This document shows positions 34,716 to 45,818 of a DNA stretch of 55,438 nt, piece by piece; the first letter of the stretch is position 1; each line of letters begins with the position of its first letter. The notes beneath the pieces are model-generated. The model ran no database searches, had not been told where the DNA came from, and worked only from the letters and a program-made list of their open reading frames with translations. Source of the DNA: Phellopilus nigrolimitatus (lineage: Eukaryota; Basidiomycota; Agaricomycetes; Hymenochaetales; Hymenochaetaceae); assembly GCA_021029095.1 (NCBI GenBank), contig JAJOHG010000164.1, positions 1-55,438 on the forward strand. Reading direction: 5' to 3'. The position numbers were made by a program, and so were the translations under genes.

Positions 34716-35948
34716 ATGGCAGTGAGTGCCGTGGAAGAACGTTTACAGGTGACCTCGATTAATCCACCGCCCTGACATTCATTGTGATCTTCTAGCCTCG
34801 TGAGATTTATACTTTGGCGTCGGAGCCATGCAATGATAGTCCGGTGAACTCGCAGACATCAGGACCCTCATCTTTGAATCCTGGAGCTGTTTTGATGCCC
34901 CAGTACATAAACTCGCATCCTGCTAGCGCCAGACTGCCTCAGGACTCAACGCCCTTGCCAAGTCCTGCACACAACTACATTCTTGTTCCCCCGCAGAGCG
35001 ACATGTCCTCGCCCAAGTTCCCGCCGCCTTCACATAGCTATTCGGCATCAGCCACTCTTCCCCAGGACTCAACGCCCTTGCCAGAATACACACCTTTGCC
35101 AACGACGATGCAACAAACCAGCCATAATAGCAATGTCAACGCGGAGGTGATGCCTTCCTACCACCCGCAGAATTTTCCCAGCCCCCAAGGCCAACAGCAG
35201 CACATTCACGGGCAACCGCAGCAAATGCCGACGCATGCGCCTATGCAACCGATGCATTCTATGCAGCCAGGCGCTACGCCCTATGGCCAGCAGCAGCAAA
35301 TGCCGAGGCATGCGCCCATGCAGGCGGTGCATTCCATGCAGCCAAGTGCTACGCCTAGCATGGATTTGCGCAACGCGGGTGGAGTGCCCAAGCGGCAGAA
35401 CGGAGAGCGGGAATGGAGCTTCGGGTTCTGCGACTTCTTTGGCGACTGTGGGACTTGTGTGTTTTCTTACGCGTTTTCCATTGATTTCGCTCGCTGCGCT
35501 AACAAGAGACTTTAATAAGGCTGTTTGGGTTGTCTTTGCCCGTGCATCGTCTATTCGCAGGTTAAGACCCGTTTGTCTCATCTGGAACGGACGGGTCAGC
35601 ACCACCCGGAAGGCGGCGACTCGTTCTCCTCCGATTGCTTCGTCCATGGCCTTCTCGACTGCTGTGGCATGGGTTGGGTTCTGCAGGTCCGCCCTCTGGC
35701 ATTTGATTTGTAAAACAAATTTTAAAAGTCCGAATTCTTTATAGATCGGTTCGCGCAGTAGCATTCGTGACCGCTACCGCATCGGTGGTAACGGCTGCGC
35801 GGATTGCCTTGCTGCGTGGTGCTGCACACCATGCGAGCTGACGCAGGAATCTCGCGAAATCGAGCTCGAGGAACGAGCACTCATGGGAGCCGGGCGGGTC
35901 CCAATACCCTACGCATCTCCTATGAATACGGGCTATGCTAAACCCTGA
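34716..35948 (+). CDS. PLAC8-family cysteine-rich membrane protein
   Basis: Small membrane protein of the PLAC8/FCR/cell-number-regulator group, linked in plants and yeast to cadmium/zinc export, cell size or calcium entry. Exons 34716-34721, 34796-35456, 35520-35686, 35745-35948. After a Pro/Gln/Met/His-rich N-terminal half (imperfect repeats of the type MPTHAPMQPMHSMQP around residues 130-185), the PLAC8 domain begins EREWSFGFCDFFGDCGTC, with CCLGCLCPCIVYSQ across the intron, then GLLDCCGMGWVLQ, RYRIGGNGCADCL, WCCTPCELTQESREIELEE. The first exon is either MA (GTGAGT donor at 34722) or MAVSAVEERLQ (donor at 34749); both keep the frame. A hairpin lies 27 nt beyond the stop. Confidence 0.9.
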
Positions 35949-35974
35949 ACATCCTTCGTCCGACATTTCCGGGC

Positions 35975-36107
35975 TACAGGTGGGTGTAGAAATTGACGAA
36001 CCACGTAAGCGATCATCGCCGCCAAATAAGGAAGAAAAGCCTGTTATTTTCTTTTTTTGGAAGCGCCAATCGCTTACGCGGTTCGTCAATTTCTACACCC
36101 ACCTGTA
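35975..36107. repeat. Near-perfect inverted repeat (39-nt arms)
   Basis: Left arm 35975-36013 and right arm 36069-36107 are reverse complements at 38 of 39 positions, around a 55-nt spacer containing a T-rich tract. Transcribed RNA would fold into a long stable hairpin. It starts 27 nt after the PLAC8 stop codon, so it probably lies in that gene's 3' UTR. No target-site duplication was obvious. Confidence 0.9.
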
Positions 36108-36797
36108 TATGATATCTCTGTCAGCATTCGTCAAATGCTCCAAAGACTTCCACGCTTCTTCTGTTTTTGTTGTTGACTTCACGATTAGCTACATTACTAC
36201 GAACATCTCAGCTTCAAAACCTGAAATTAAAGCTTACATGCAGTCGTATGCTTGTGGTATACCTCACTGTTTTCCGCTTTGTAATGGTCCCAATCCTTGA
36301 TGTTGTAGAACGTGAGTTGCTCATGGCCCCCGTCAGCGTCAGCCTATTAGCACAGTCCGCGCTAGAATAGGGGGTTAGACACATATCCGCACGTGCACTA
36401 TGCACTTCTTCATCCAAAATGAGACGATTCCCAGGCCTGTAGCTGAGACACTGTAGAGACGATAGCACTCCATCAGTCTGACAAAGTTGCGACAGTCCAT
36501 GGACGCAGCTAGAAAAAAGTGCATGCCCTTTGAGACTTGTCGCGGTCGCAAGAAACTTGGTAAAATATCCTCATTGAGTAGCATCGGAGCTCTAATATCA
36601 TAAATTGTGGCTGAGGATGACTATTGCATATTTACAAGAAGATTCTCGATCTGGATTACTGTACATACACTAAAGAGAAACTGCTAGCGGGCCACTGACA
36701 ATGGTACAACAAGAAATATAACCCGATAATTTTGTGTGGAAGGAAAAGAAAAGGAAAGGCGAAGGAAAGGCGAAGGAAAGTAGTTCATAGACAGCCT
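36108..36797. other. Intergenic between convergent genes
   Basis: No gene supported. It contains a purine-rich run with a tandem GGAAAGGCGAA repeat at about 36742-36780, near the 3' end of the minus-strand gene. Confidence 0.4.
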
Positions 36798-38354
36798 CTA
36801 CCAAGTGGTCGTCCGAGTCGCTTGCTTGGCTTTCATCATCAAAGGCGGTACATCCTCTAGTTTCAACAACTGACCTGCATCTTGCCAAGTTTTGCGCGCA
36901 TTAGACGCATCAGAACCTGTCACCCACAGACCTTGTCGAACCGACACGTCAAGCTTCAGCACTTTGTGGCATGCCTGAAACGACGTCAATGATAGCTCCG
37001 CGCTTATGAGGGCCTGTGGGATATCATCTCGGAGGTATTGAAGTGCTTTATCAAATGCTGTTTCGTCATAATAATCTGAGCGGAGATTCATCGAAGTTAG
37101 AATTTTCTGCCATCATAATGTACCGCCTTGACGCACCCTTCCGTATCTTTTTTGAAAGTTCTGCAGTTGCGACTGTAAGTACGGCTGCACCGCCTAACGC
37201 AGCGGAGGCAACTGTGCCCCATGGTGGAACAAGCTGTGTCGCAGCGGCACTAAGCCCGAAAACGCCATTCAATGTCTTCAGGGTGTGCTCCATCCGTCGA
37301 AGAAATTTGTTCCACACCGCCTTTTTATGGGCTTCGTCTCTTGTGCCCTCGATTAATTTGACTAGTTTAACTAAGTCCTCCCTCATACTCTTCACGAGAT
37401 CAGTGATCTCCATCGACCGCTTCCTAATGTCAGTTCCTAACTGCTCGAGTACATCGGTAAACTGGAGCAACCCGCCGTTATGTGAGTGCTCGATGTCGCC
37501 AAAGTTGCGATCAATCGTCCGTATAAAAGTCCGGTAGCTTTGCAGAATTTTCTCCGACGCGCGGAGTGCGGAATTCGCATTGAGCTTGAGTTGTTCGACG
37601 GCTAATAGAACCATCTGCTCCAAGCTTTTCTTGCGATGCTTTTCACTGGAGGAGCTAGTATCATTTGAGTATACATTTCAAACATCCTAAAAAGCCAGAC
37701 GCACTGTTCCACCTGGAGTTGTTCGTACCAGCCATGAAATATGGTCGACACGATTTTCATGTCCTTTATAGCGGTCACCAGCATCATACACTTGGCGAGG
37801 TCGAGACTAAGTTCATCGGAATTCTGCATGCGTGATGCAGTCTGACGAAATCCGCTGGCTTCTGGCTCATGAAAGGGAGCAGGCTCGGCGCACAACGGTG
37901 GTCCATGTGACAAGGGCGAGTCAGAGGGAGATAACGGTGGCTGATTGGGTGGCTGATTGGGCGGGAAGAAGTAAGGCGCCAGCGCCTCGGCGTTTTGATA
38001 GACGCTGGGATGAGGGAACACCATCGTGTCGCGGGACTGAAGCTGTTGCCTATCGTACACCATCCCGGCTTCTTCCTCCGTGAGTACCGGAAGATGGCCA
38101 GACACAGGTGCGGACCATGCATGCCTTTGTATGGGTGCTGCAGTCGGATGGGGAACTGGGAAGCTCGGGGGTGGTTGACGAGTAGCTGATGAAGGGTGCC
38201 AAGGTGATGGAGGAGCACCGTTCTGCCCGTAAGGAGCTGATGCGCGCCGACTGGGCTGTCCTGATTGTTTGAAAGGTTGTGCACTCTCGGGCTCAGGGTA
38301 CGAATACGAGCGACGGGAATCACTCTGGAAGGATGAAAATCCTGGGCTAGCCAT
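36798..38354 (-). CDS. Uncharacterised helical protein with central hydrophobic hairpin (paralogue A)
   Basis: Exons 37705-38354, 37137-37654 and 36798-37075 give 481 aa. Residues 1-190 are Pro/Ser/Gln-rich and disordered (PPNQPPNQPPLSPSD). A helical start DELSLDLAKCMMLVTAIKDM leads to STIFHGWYEQL. A long predicted helix follows (SLEQMVLLAVEQLKLNANSA, then SMREDLVKLVKLIEG). A hydrophobic stretch at about 346-382 (VFGLSAAATQLVPPWGTVAS, AALGGAAVLTVATAEL) breaks at PPWG and could form a membrane hairpin. A C-terminal helix pair, DYYDETAFDKALQYLRDDIP and SAELSLTSFQACHKVL, closes it. The same plan is found in the neighbour at 39139-40570. I do not recognise a named family. The layout recalls alpha-helical membrane-inserting proteins, but this is structural inference only. 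No signal peptide. Confidence 0.8.
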
Positions 38355-39138
38355 TTTGTGCAACCAACAGGTCAGTACTAAGGGAAAGATGGAAGAGATG
38401 GAAAGAGGAGGGAGGACACATGTGAACAAAGCACGTCAGCCTTATATGTTCAGATAGACGCTAGGAACGAGTCATAGAAACTCAAGAGCATGTGCTCCTT
38501 GGGATGGGTACGTGCTGCACCGCTATCGATGAGTCAGAGCGCCTTTTCCACACATACGAGGAGAGGAAGATCTTGAAACTTGGTTCGTTAAATGGTTCAA
38601 AGGCTATACGCAACTCCCCCCAAAGTAATATATATCAATCAATGCCCGCAAAACGTACAGAAAATATATTGTGAGCATCTGTCTGTCAAGACGAACTCGA
38701 AGAGTGCTTACCTGGTGTCGTTTTAGTACAACTCGGGGTATCTAATGGGCGTCCTAGGAAGCTAGAATATACAGACAACGGAGACACGCATTTAGATGGT
38801 GCATCTGCCAAACTCTGCGCAAAATGAAACCTGAATGGAGTTGAAATGTGAATAAGATTTCTAGAGGTCGCACAGAACGTCCCTTAACACAGATGAGAAG
38901 GTTCGTTAGAATGATTCCGCGCGAACTACTACGAAAAACTCGATATGTTTTTGCGTCCGATGTTTCGATTAGACCACTCGAGATGAATAAAGCTTTTGGA
39001 AAATGAGAAAAGGCAAGCATGAAGGAGAAAGGAGAAACAATATCTTCAGTATGGTGTATACTGTCAGCGTCCTCTGACAAAAGGCATGGCATGATAGAAA
39101 GAGCTGACACACAATTCCAAAATTACAACTTCAAGTCA
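38355..39138. other. Intergenic between the two paralogues
   Basis: Contains the promoter of paralogue A (its first part) and the 3' region of paralogue B. No convincing gene; a 118-codon minus frame at 38754-39110 has no recognisable features. Confidence 0.4.
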
Positions 39139-40570
39139 TTAGTTAACTGTCTCCGAGAAGCGACTTGTACGAAGCTTTTGGTCCGCCCGCGTCCAGTGTC
39201 CCCGTGCGTGCTTCGCATCGTACTGGCTCATCCACCCGGAACGCTTTCCTTGTCGTACCTCAAGTTCAATCTGAAGGACACGATGGCACGCCTGAAAGGA
39301 TGTCAAGGCAAGTTCCGCTGCCTTTGCTGATTCAGGTATATGGTCTCGCAGGAAGACAATTATTTCATCAAATGTTGTCTCATTGTACTCTGTTGAGCGA
39401 CGAGTCATGTTCCGCAGTTTCAAGACGAAGGAACAGTACTTACTGTCTTGCGCAACCTCGCACAGCTTTGCCGCAGCTCCCGAAAGCATCGACGCTCCAG
39501 CGATGGCAGCTGATTCCAGAAGTCCTAGTGGATGAAAAATGGAGAATATCGCGCCACCGGCAGACAGCAAAAACGAAAGGGCCTTGAATGCCCTTGAGAG
39601 CCATCCCCAGATTTTCCTTCGAAGAGCACGCTTGTCCGCCTTCTCCTTTGTCTTTTCGATATCTTTCACGAGGCCGCGAAGATGCTGCTGAATCTTTTGG
39701 ACATGGCTCGACAACGATCTTGATTGGGCAGAGATGCTCGAAGCCAGAGTTCGAACTTCTGATGAAATGAAAAGAGATCCTCCATCTTTGGATTGAGCTA
39801 TGTCCCCCAAACGTCGATCAATGGATCGGATGAGGGCTCGATAACTACGGATGATGTTATGAGAAGAGTGCAGTACAGCTGTAGCTCCGATATCCAGCTT
39901 GTATACGGTCGAAATTATCGTGTGCTCTAATTTGTCTTTACGCCGCGGCTCCGCTCTGAAACAGAGCTTCCATTAATGATTGGCACAGTACGATGAAAGA
40001 AGAAAAGAAGGCGAAGACGAGTTTTAGAAAAAAGCGTGCTCACAAGTTAAGCTGAGCACGCCAGCCGGCGAATATTTCTTTACAGATCTCCATTTCTGCT
40101 ATGGAGATGACAAGAACGTCACAGCGATCAAGGTCGGGTTGGATGTCATTTATGTTAAGGCTCTTGCGAATGACTGTTTTTCGTAAAGGCGGGCCTGGGC
40201 GAGATATGCCTGTATTGACAGTATTCCTACCTGCGGACGAGCTAAAAGGGTGCAAATTTGGTGATGACGGAGGAGCAGGGCGGCTGTGCGTCCTCGTCCT
40301 CTGTGTAGCTCTGCCAGTACGACTGTCATATTGGACCTTCACTATTTTCTGTTTCGTTGAAGAAGAGCGTAGTGCAACAACAACAGGTGTTCTGACAGCA
40401 GCGACTGGAGGTGGATACACGTGCGGTCGACTTTGCACCCTTCGATTATGTATACTGTAATCCGGCGAGTTTCCAATCACAGGCGGCCATGGGTCGCTAA
40501 AGATCTTCGTCAAACTCTGATCGGCAAGATCGACCAGGTCGTGGATAGTATCCAAGATTTCGTCAAGCAT
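39139..40570 (-). CDS. Uncharacterised helical protein with central hydrophobic hairpin (paralogue B)
   Basis: Exons 40044-40570 and 39139-39955 give 447 aa. It begins MLDEILDTIHDLVDLADQSL, then a basic Ser/Pro/Arg-rich segment, then INDIQPDLDRCDVLV and EIFAGWRAQLNL, matching the D-L-x2-C...I-F-x-G-W motif of paralogue A. A long helical stretch includes IIRSYRALIRSIDRRLGDI and HLRGLVKDIEKTKEKADK. The hydrophobic section at about residues 299-340 is ALSFLLSAGGAIFSIFHPLG followed by LLESAAIAGASMLSGAAAKL, flanked by basic residues (RALRRKIW). The C-terminal part, YNETTFDEIIVFLRDHIP and AAELALTSFQACHRVL, is the best conserved block. It shares one intron position with paralogue A. Function unknown; tandem duplication with strong N-terminal divergence is clear. 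Confidence 0.82.
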
Positions 40571-41014
40571 CGCCTATAAGGAGACCCTAGTGGTAGACAC
40601 ATAAGGAGGCGATGGTGCAAAGCGTGATTAGCTGAGGGTCGTAGCTTTCGCCGGCAGGAAGTCTTGTGTACCAGAGCACGTTTTCTGCTTTCGGTGGCAA
40701 TGAGCATCTTCCCAAGCGAGTCTGTTATCATGGCAGGACTAGGTTTCAAACCATCTCACGCGAAGTTGGTCTAGATTAGCCTCAAGCTGGCGAGAACGCA
40801 GGTCAACCGGTCCGTGAGTACTCCGTACCTTTAGCGAAATAGGGGGGTCAGCGTGAACTTGAGAGACGCCCTTCAGAGAGCTTCATGGACTTTTCTGCGT
40901 GAAGTATCATCCAGACCTAGGTTATGATTAGAGACAGTGTGGTGTTGTTCAAGCTCAAAAGGCAAACGTCGATTTCATTTTCTTGCGGCAAATTTCTCAC
41001 GCTGCGACTTTATC
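40571..41014. other. Intergenic upstream of paralogue B
   Basis: No gene supported. Contains the paralogue B promoter; ends at the target site of the MITE. Confidence 0.4.
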
Positions 41015-41017
41015 TTA

Positions 41018-41501
41018 GAGCCCGTTCGGTTGCAAAACCGCGCGCGAAACTGCCCGCCAAATTTTAGATCATGATCGCGTGAGAAACTGTATCGAAATTC
41101 GCGATAACGAACCCGTTCGGCTGCCTCAACCGCGATTCAAAATCTCAATCTCCGGTTGCGATCGCCCACCAAAAAATAAATACAGGTCTGACCTGTTTTG
41201 CAACTTGAGATATCGTATCTCAAACTCTTTGCTCTGGACACAATAAACAAAACATTTGGAAAAAAATCAAAAATATGCACGGAGGCTGTTTAGTGCCTCA
41301 CAATGCTTGTGCATGCTAGCAAAATTTCAAATTTATGGTAAAAAGAGCTCAGTAGTTGATGTTGTCGACAGTCAAATTTCCCGTTATCCTGCGCGCGTTC
41401 GGTTGCATTACCGAATCCGGTACTGTGACTTTTTCTGTCACCTTGCAGATTTTGGCAACGGCAGACTACAACCGCGCGCGGTTTTGCAACCGAACGGGCT
41501 C
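41018..41501. mobile_element. MITE, PIF/Harbinger-like, 484 bp
   Basis: Perfect 29-nt terminal inverted repeats (41018-41046 and 41473-41501) beginning GAGCCCGTTCGGTTGC are flanked on both sides by TTA (41015-41017 and 41502-41504), the 3-bp target duplication typical of PIF/Harbinger elements. The interior has no transposase ORF. Partial, diverged copies of the terminal motif occur inside (about 41109-41135 and 41392-41412), pointing to nested or subterminal repeats. Perfect ends suggest a fairly recent insertion. Confidence 0.88.
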
Positions 41502-41504
41502 TTA

Positions 41505-43303
41505 GTTAGCTTGAGGCAATTCTTTCAAATCAACCGCTCTACGGCACCAAATGTTTTCAAACGGGCAGACTCAATCGGAAGTCTTTTTGTCAGTGAAGAG
41601 ATCTTATGCGGGATTTCCTTTTGAACCCTACTTGAAGGCTGTAAAATGTTCACAGCCTAGTCATCGCTGCTTTTCTTTTACATTCTTCTGCTATTGCAAA
41701 ACCAAAGAGTCCGACATATCCGTGCCGCCAACACTGGGGAACCGCGCGAAGTAGCATGTTCCTCCTGGAGGCGAGGGGGCAGTAACGTCTTCGAAATCGG
41801 ACCGTATGCTCGAGCTCCATGCAGGCAATCCCCTGACGCCGGTTCTCGAGTATCATGTAAATGCAGAGGAATTCGGACATTGTAACGAACGCGCGGCAGC
41901 GATGTCGACAGAAGCGCTTGCACGTCGACGCCTGGTTCCCTATTATCCGCCGCTGCCTCTGGCCCGGGATCCTCCAAACTAAACAGCTAGCTATAATGAT
42001 ACGGAGTACGCTTGCACGCCTGCATCCGCGGCGCACACCAAAAGTACTTACTAGGGGGCCCAGGCCTTTCTTGAAATCAATGAAAAATAATTACAGCCTT
42101 AGATGTAGCGCACCAAGTCCTCCGCAGGACTCAAGACACCGCGCTCTCGCCGTATTCGTACAAATCCGAATTTCACTCCCAATGGCATCCTCGCCCGGGT
42201 ATACCACGCTACCCGTCGACGTATGGGTCTACCGTCCGGTTTTCGACATTTAATCCTTGCGATATTGCCGGAACCATCCCCTTATAAAACAAAGACAAAA
42301 CCGAGACGAAGGCGATCGCGAAGTCCTCGGATACGCCGTGCTCAATCTGGTCCTTCGACATCGCATTCGTTTCTTCGAGTCCCGTTACATATACAGAGAA
42401 GCCGAGCCACAATCATAATAATTCTCTTCACGAGCACGTCCACTCCACAATTCTACGTCACAAATCACTTCATTTGACTCCAAATCCTCCACTCTTCCCC
42501 AATGAAATAATCCCCCACTCATTCAAATCTCATATTTCACTTGTTTATTGATAATTTCCTCCCCGCGGGAGATACAAACACTTTGCGAGAATAGATAGAT
42601 ACGAGCAGCCAAGCGACAGAGAAAATAAAATTCAATTCAGTAAGGCAGTGGCAAGAAGGGAAAGGGAAGCAGTAAGGGATTAAAAAGTGCTGATCAGTTA
42701 CGTATGTATGGATGAGGATGGACGGATGACGAGAGGAGAGGAGGAAAGAGGATTTAAAAAAAAATGCATGACATTGGAGTCGTGGATGAGTCGGGGTTTA
42801 TCAAATGCGGGAGGAGTTCGGGAGACAGCGATGCAGGAAGACGAGCTAATGAGTGTGTTGCCGTTGTTTCAAGGGAAGAAACGGAGAACAGACGGGACGA
42901 CGATTCGATTATTCAAAGAACGGCTTGGGGTGGCTATTGTGTTGGAAAGCCTGCAGAGAAGAGAATGGCAGTGCCATGAACAAGAAAGACAAAGAGAAGA
43001 AACAAGACAAAAAAACAACGTCGGCGACAGGACCGTCGCCCCCAGCACCGATGAGGGTACGCGGGGCCGACATAAATAGTAGAGGGAAGGGGGGAAGCAC
43101 AAACGAACTCGAGACCTCATCCGCAGATAGTACATCTTCTACAACAACTCTTTTCTCTTCACTCGTTCTTCTTTTCTCGGCCGCGAAGACCAAGCCGGAG
43201 CGACGGCGACTCCTCGCCCCCCGTAGCTCCGAACCACAATCGGCAACCTCATTTAAAGGAGAGAGCCGGCAGCGCGCACACGCATGGAAAAAAGCCCTCC
43301 ACA
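41505..43303. other. Gene-poor stretch between the MITE and the bZIP gene
   Basis: About 1.8 kb. One segment (about 41757-41983, plus strand) reads as protein-like sequence: HVPPGGEGAVTSSKSDR, MLELHAGNPLTPVLEYHV, EALARRRLVPYYPPLP, ending DPPN and a stop; no start or upstream exon fits, so it may be a relic. The part 42480-43300 is purine-rich and probably the 3' UTR and flank of the bZIP gene. Confidence 0.4.
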
Positions 43304-45818
43304 TCACTGCTTCGCGCACCCCGCACAGCTCATCCGGCACAGGAAGCCCTTCTTCTCCCCATTCTTCCCATCGGGTTTCCCATCATTCCTCGGACCAGTC
43401 GACGAAGATGAGGAAGCAAGCGACATCGCACGCATGCTCTCCTCCAGCCCGCCCGCCGATAGCGCAGGTGCAGACGTCGAAGTGGGCGACGAAGCACTCG
43501 CACTGGAGGGCGCGGGTCGCCGCGGCTCCACATCCACGACGCGCAGCTCCGCTGTGCCATCCAGCACGCGACGAACCTTCTCCGCGTCCCACGCGCGTAG
43601 CAGACCCGGCGGCGGCGGCGTCGCATGCCCGTGCGCCTGCCCAGACCCAGATCCGGAGAACGCATCCCAGAACGCCTGCCCCATCTTCTGCAGGACCGTC
43701 TGGCTCGCGAGCGTCGCAAGCAGAGCGTGCTGCGCCTGCTGTTGCTGTGCCTGCTGTTGTTGTTGCGCCTGCTGCTGCGCACGCTGCTGGCTCTTCTGAC
43801 TCTGGCTGCGCTCTTTTTCGCTGACGATGCGCGGGGACGGTGGTGGAGACGGCAGGCCGTGGTACGGATACGCACCCACGCCCTTGCCAGCGAGAAGCGT
43901 GCTGAACGGCACCTTGCTTGAACCCGAACTGGGGCTCGGGGGCGTCGACGAGGAGCTGCTCGAAGAATTTGAAGATGCGCTGTTGAAGTAATGCGGGCGC
44001 AGCCCACTCGCGAGGCCGGAGAGGCTCGCGTTCGTGTTCGCGTTCGGGCTGCTCGCGGGCGACGTATTTGCGCTGTTCGGAGCAGGCGCACGTGTGCGTT
44101 GCTGCTGGGCCTGCATGGCAACGCGGTTCCAGAGTTGCATGCGATACGCATCGAGCGTCTTCAATGTAAACGGGTTCACATCCGAGAAGCTGTCGAACCC
44201 GCCGGCGGCTCCGTTGAGCTGCGACAGGACCTGACCCATGAGCAGGTTGTTCTGGTGTTGCTGCTGTTGCTGCTGGGCGCTTCCAGAACCGAAAACCTTG
44301 TTCGCTGCGACAGCAAGCGGGCCCGGAATTTGGTTGAGCGCGGGGTTCATGTTCTCGTTCGCCCTGTCTACGTGGGAGTGTGCGTGAGCACCGAACGTCG
44401 TCTCCGGGATGAGCGCGGTGTGCACGGGTGTGACGCCGAAGCCCGCGGCGCCCGCCTGGCCGCCCCAGAACGCGCCTGAGCCGCCACCGATGGCCGCAAG
44501 CCGCGGCGACGTCGGGAGGTCCTTGTGCGTGTTCGGCTTGATCACGGAGCTTGAAGACCCTGAGGAGGCAAAGGAGGAGAGCGGAGAGAGCGGAGAGAGC
44601 GGCGCAGGCGGCGGCAGCATTGGCGAGGCCCGGCCATCGAGAATCGCCTTCTTGAGCGCAGCGACCTCCTGCCGGAGCGCGTTATTCTCTGACTTCGTGC
44701 TGCCGAGCTCCGACCGGATTGCATCGATAAGTCGGTCACGCTCTGCTATGTCGCCCTCGAGCGTGTGGATGTATTCTAATTAAAGTGAATTAAAAATAAT
44801 GAAAGATCAATTTGTAATGAGACATACCCTTTCTCCTCACACGGAAATTACGCGCACTGATCTTATTCCGCAGCTGGCGCTTTTCCTTACTACTCATCTT
44901 CTGGTACTCCTCAGCGCTCGGGCGCCAATTGTCGTCCGCGTCTAGTTCATCAGTCACACTCTTCCCCTTTCCGCCGCCGTTCACCTTCTCGCCGTTGGAC
45001 AGCGAGCCGAATATACTCGGCGGGCCTGTTGGGGCAGCTGCGGATTTCTTCACGACACCGCCGGAAAGAAGTGTGCCGCGGCGCGCAGCCTTGCCCCTGC
45101 CCCCGACCTTGACGGGAGCAATAACGAGCTCGTCGTCATCGTCGCCGCCGCCGCCGTCGTTCTCATCTTCAGAAGCCTCCTCCTCGCGCGCGGACGGTGC
45201 GGGAGTCCCGACGAGTTGGGGGTCGATTGCGAACTGAAAGGCGGGCGAGTGGGAGGCACTGCTGCCACTCGACGAGGAACTGGGAGCGGTCGTGGTCGCC
45301 GACGCTGTCGTTGCGCTGCTGCTGGGCTGAGGGTGAGGGGGAGAGGGGGCCGAGGGGTCGACGCCACCCAGACCAGAATCAAAGCCGCTGAAGAGATCGT
45401 ACGGGGCGTGAGACAAACCCGCGAGGGGGTCGGTGCCTGGCTTGAAAAAGTCGGTGGCGCCAACGAGGCCGTCGTACGGACCGCCCACACCAAAGTCGAA
45501 CATGCCGTCCTCGTCTATGGCGGACAGGCCGCCTATGTCGAAGTTGGCTGCAAAGTCGGGCTGGGGCGGCGTCGGAGGCAGGTGTGCGAAAGAGTTGGTG
45601 GGGGAGTGGGACTGGGAGGAGGAGCGGGAGGAGGCGGCGTCGGGGTTGGCGGTGGCGGATAGGAGGTCAAGGTTGAAGAAGTCCTCGACGTGGAAAGGAG
45701 ACATGATGCTTGGAGGATGGGAAGGAGGGTCGAGGACGGATGAGCGGGGCATATTTGTGGTCGTGGTCGTTGGTTGGATGGTGGACGTTGGATGGAGAGA
45801 GCGCTGCGCCGCCACCAT
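43304..45818 (-). CDS. bZIP transcription factor
   Basis: Nuclear DNA-binding factor. Exons 44828-45818 and 43304-44775 give 820 aa. The basic region is KRQLRNKISARNFRVRRKEY (the N-x7-R motif is N-KISARNF-R), with the intron just after VRRK, followed by a leucine zipper: TLEGDIAERDRLIDAI, ELGSTKSENNALRQEV, AALKKAIL. This basic region, SARNFRVRRKEY, belongs to a fungal bZIP subgroup I cannot name. The N-terminal 200 residues are acidic and hydrophobic in patches (FFNLDLLS, DEDGMFDFGVGG), likely activation segments. The C-terminal half is Ser/Gln-rich with poly-Gln runs (about 43738-43790 and 44256-44275). It ends FLCRMSCAGCAKQ, a Cys-rich tail. Start could also be 45752. Confidence 0.92.

Noticed and set aside
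37075..37137. Apparent frameshift in paralogue A
   Set aside because: A GTGCGT donor and CTCAG acceptor remove 61 nt and restore the frame exactly, so it is an intron.
38754..39110. 118-codon minus frame between the two paralogues
   Set aside because: No recognisable motif, AT-rich flanks, no splice context; best explained as chance.
43284..45662. Long plus-strand and alternate-frame ORFs across the bZIP gene
   Set aside because: Cys- or Arg-rich nonsense arising from CAG/GCG-rich repeats on the true coding strand.
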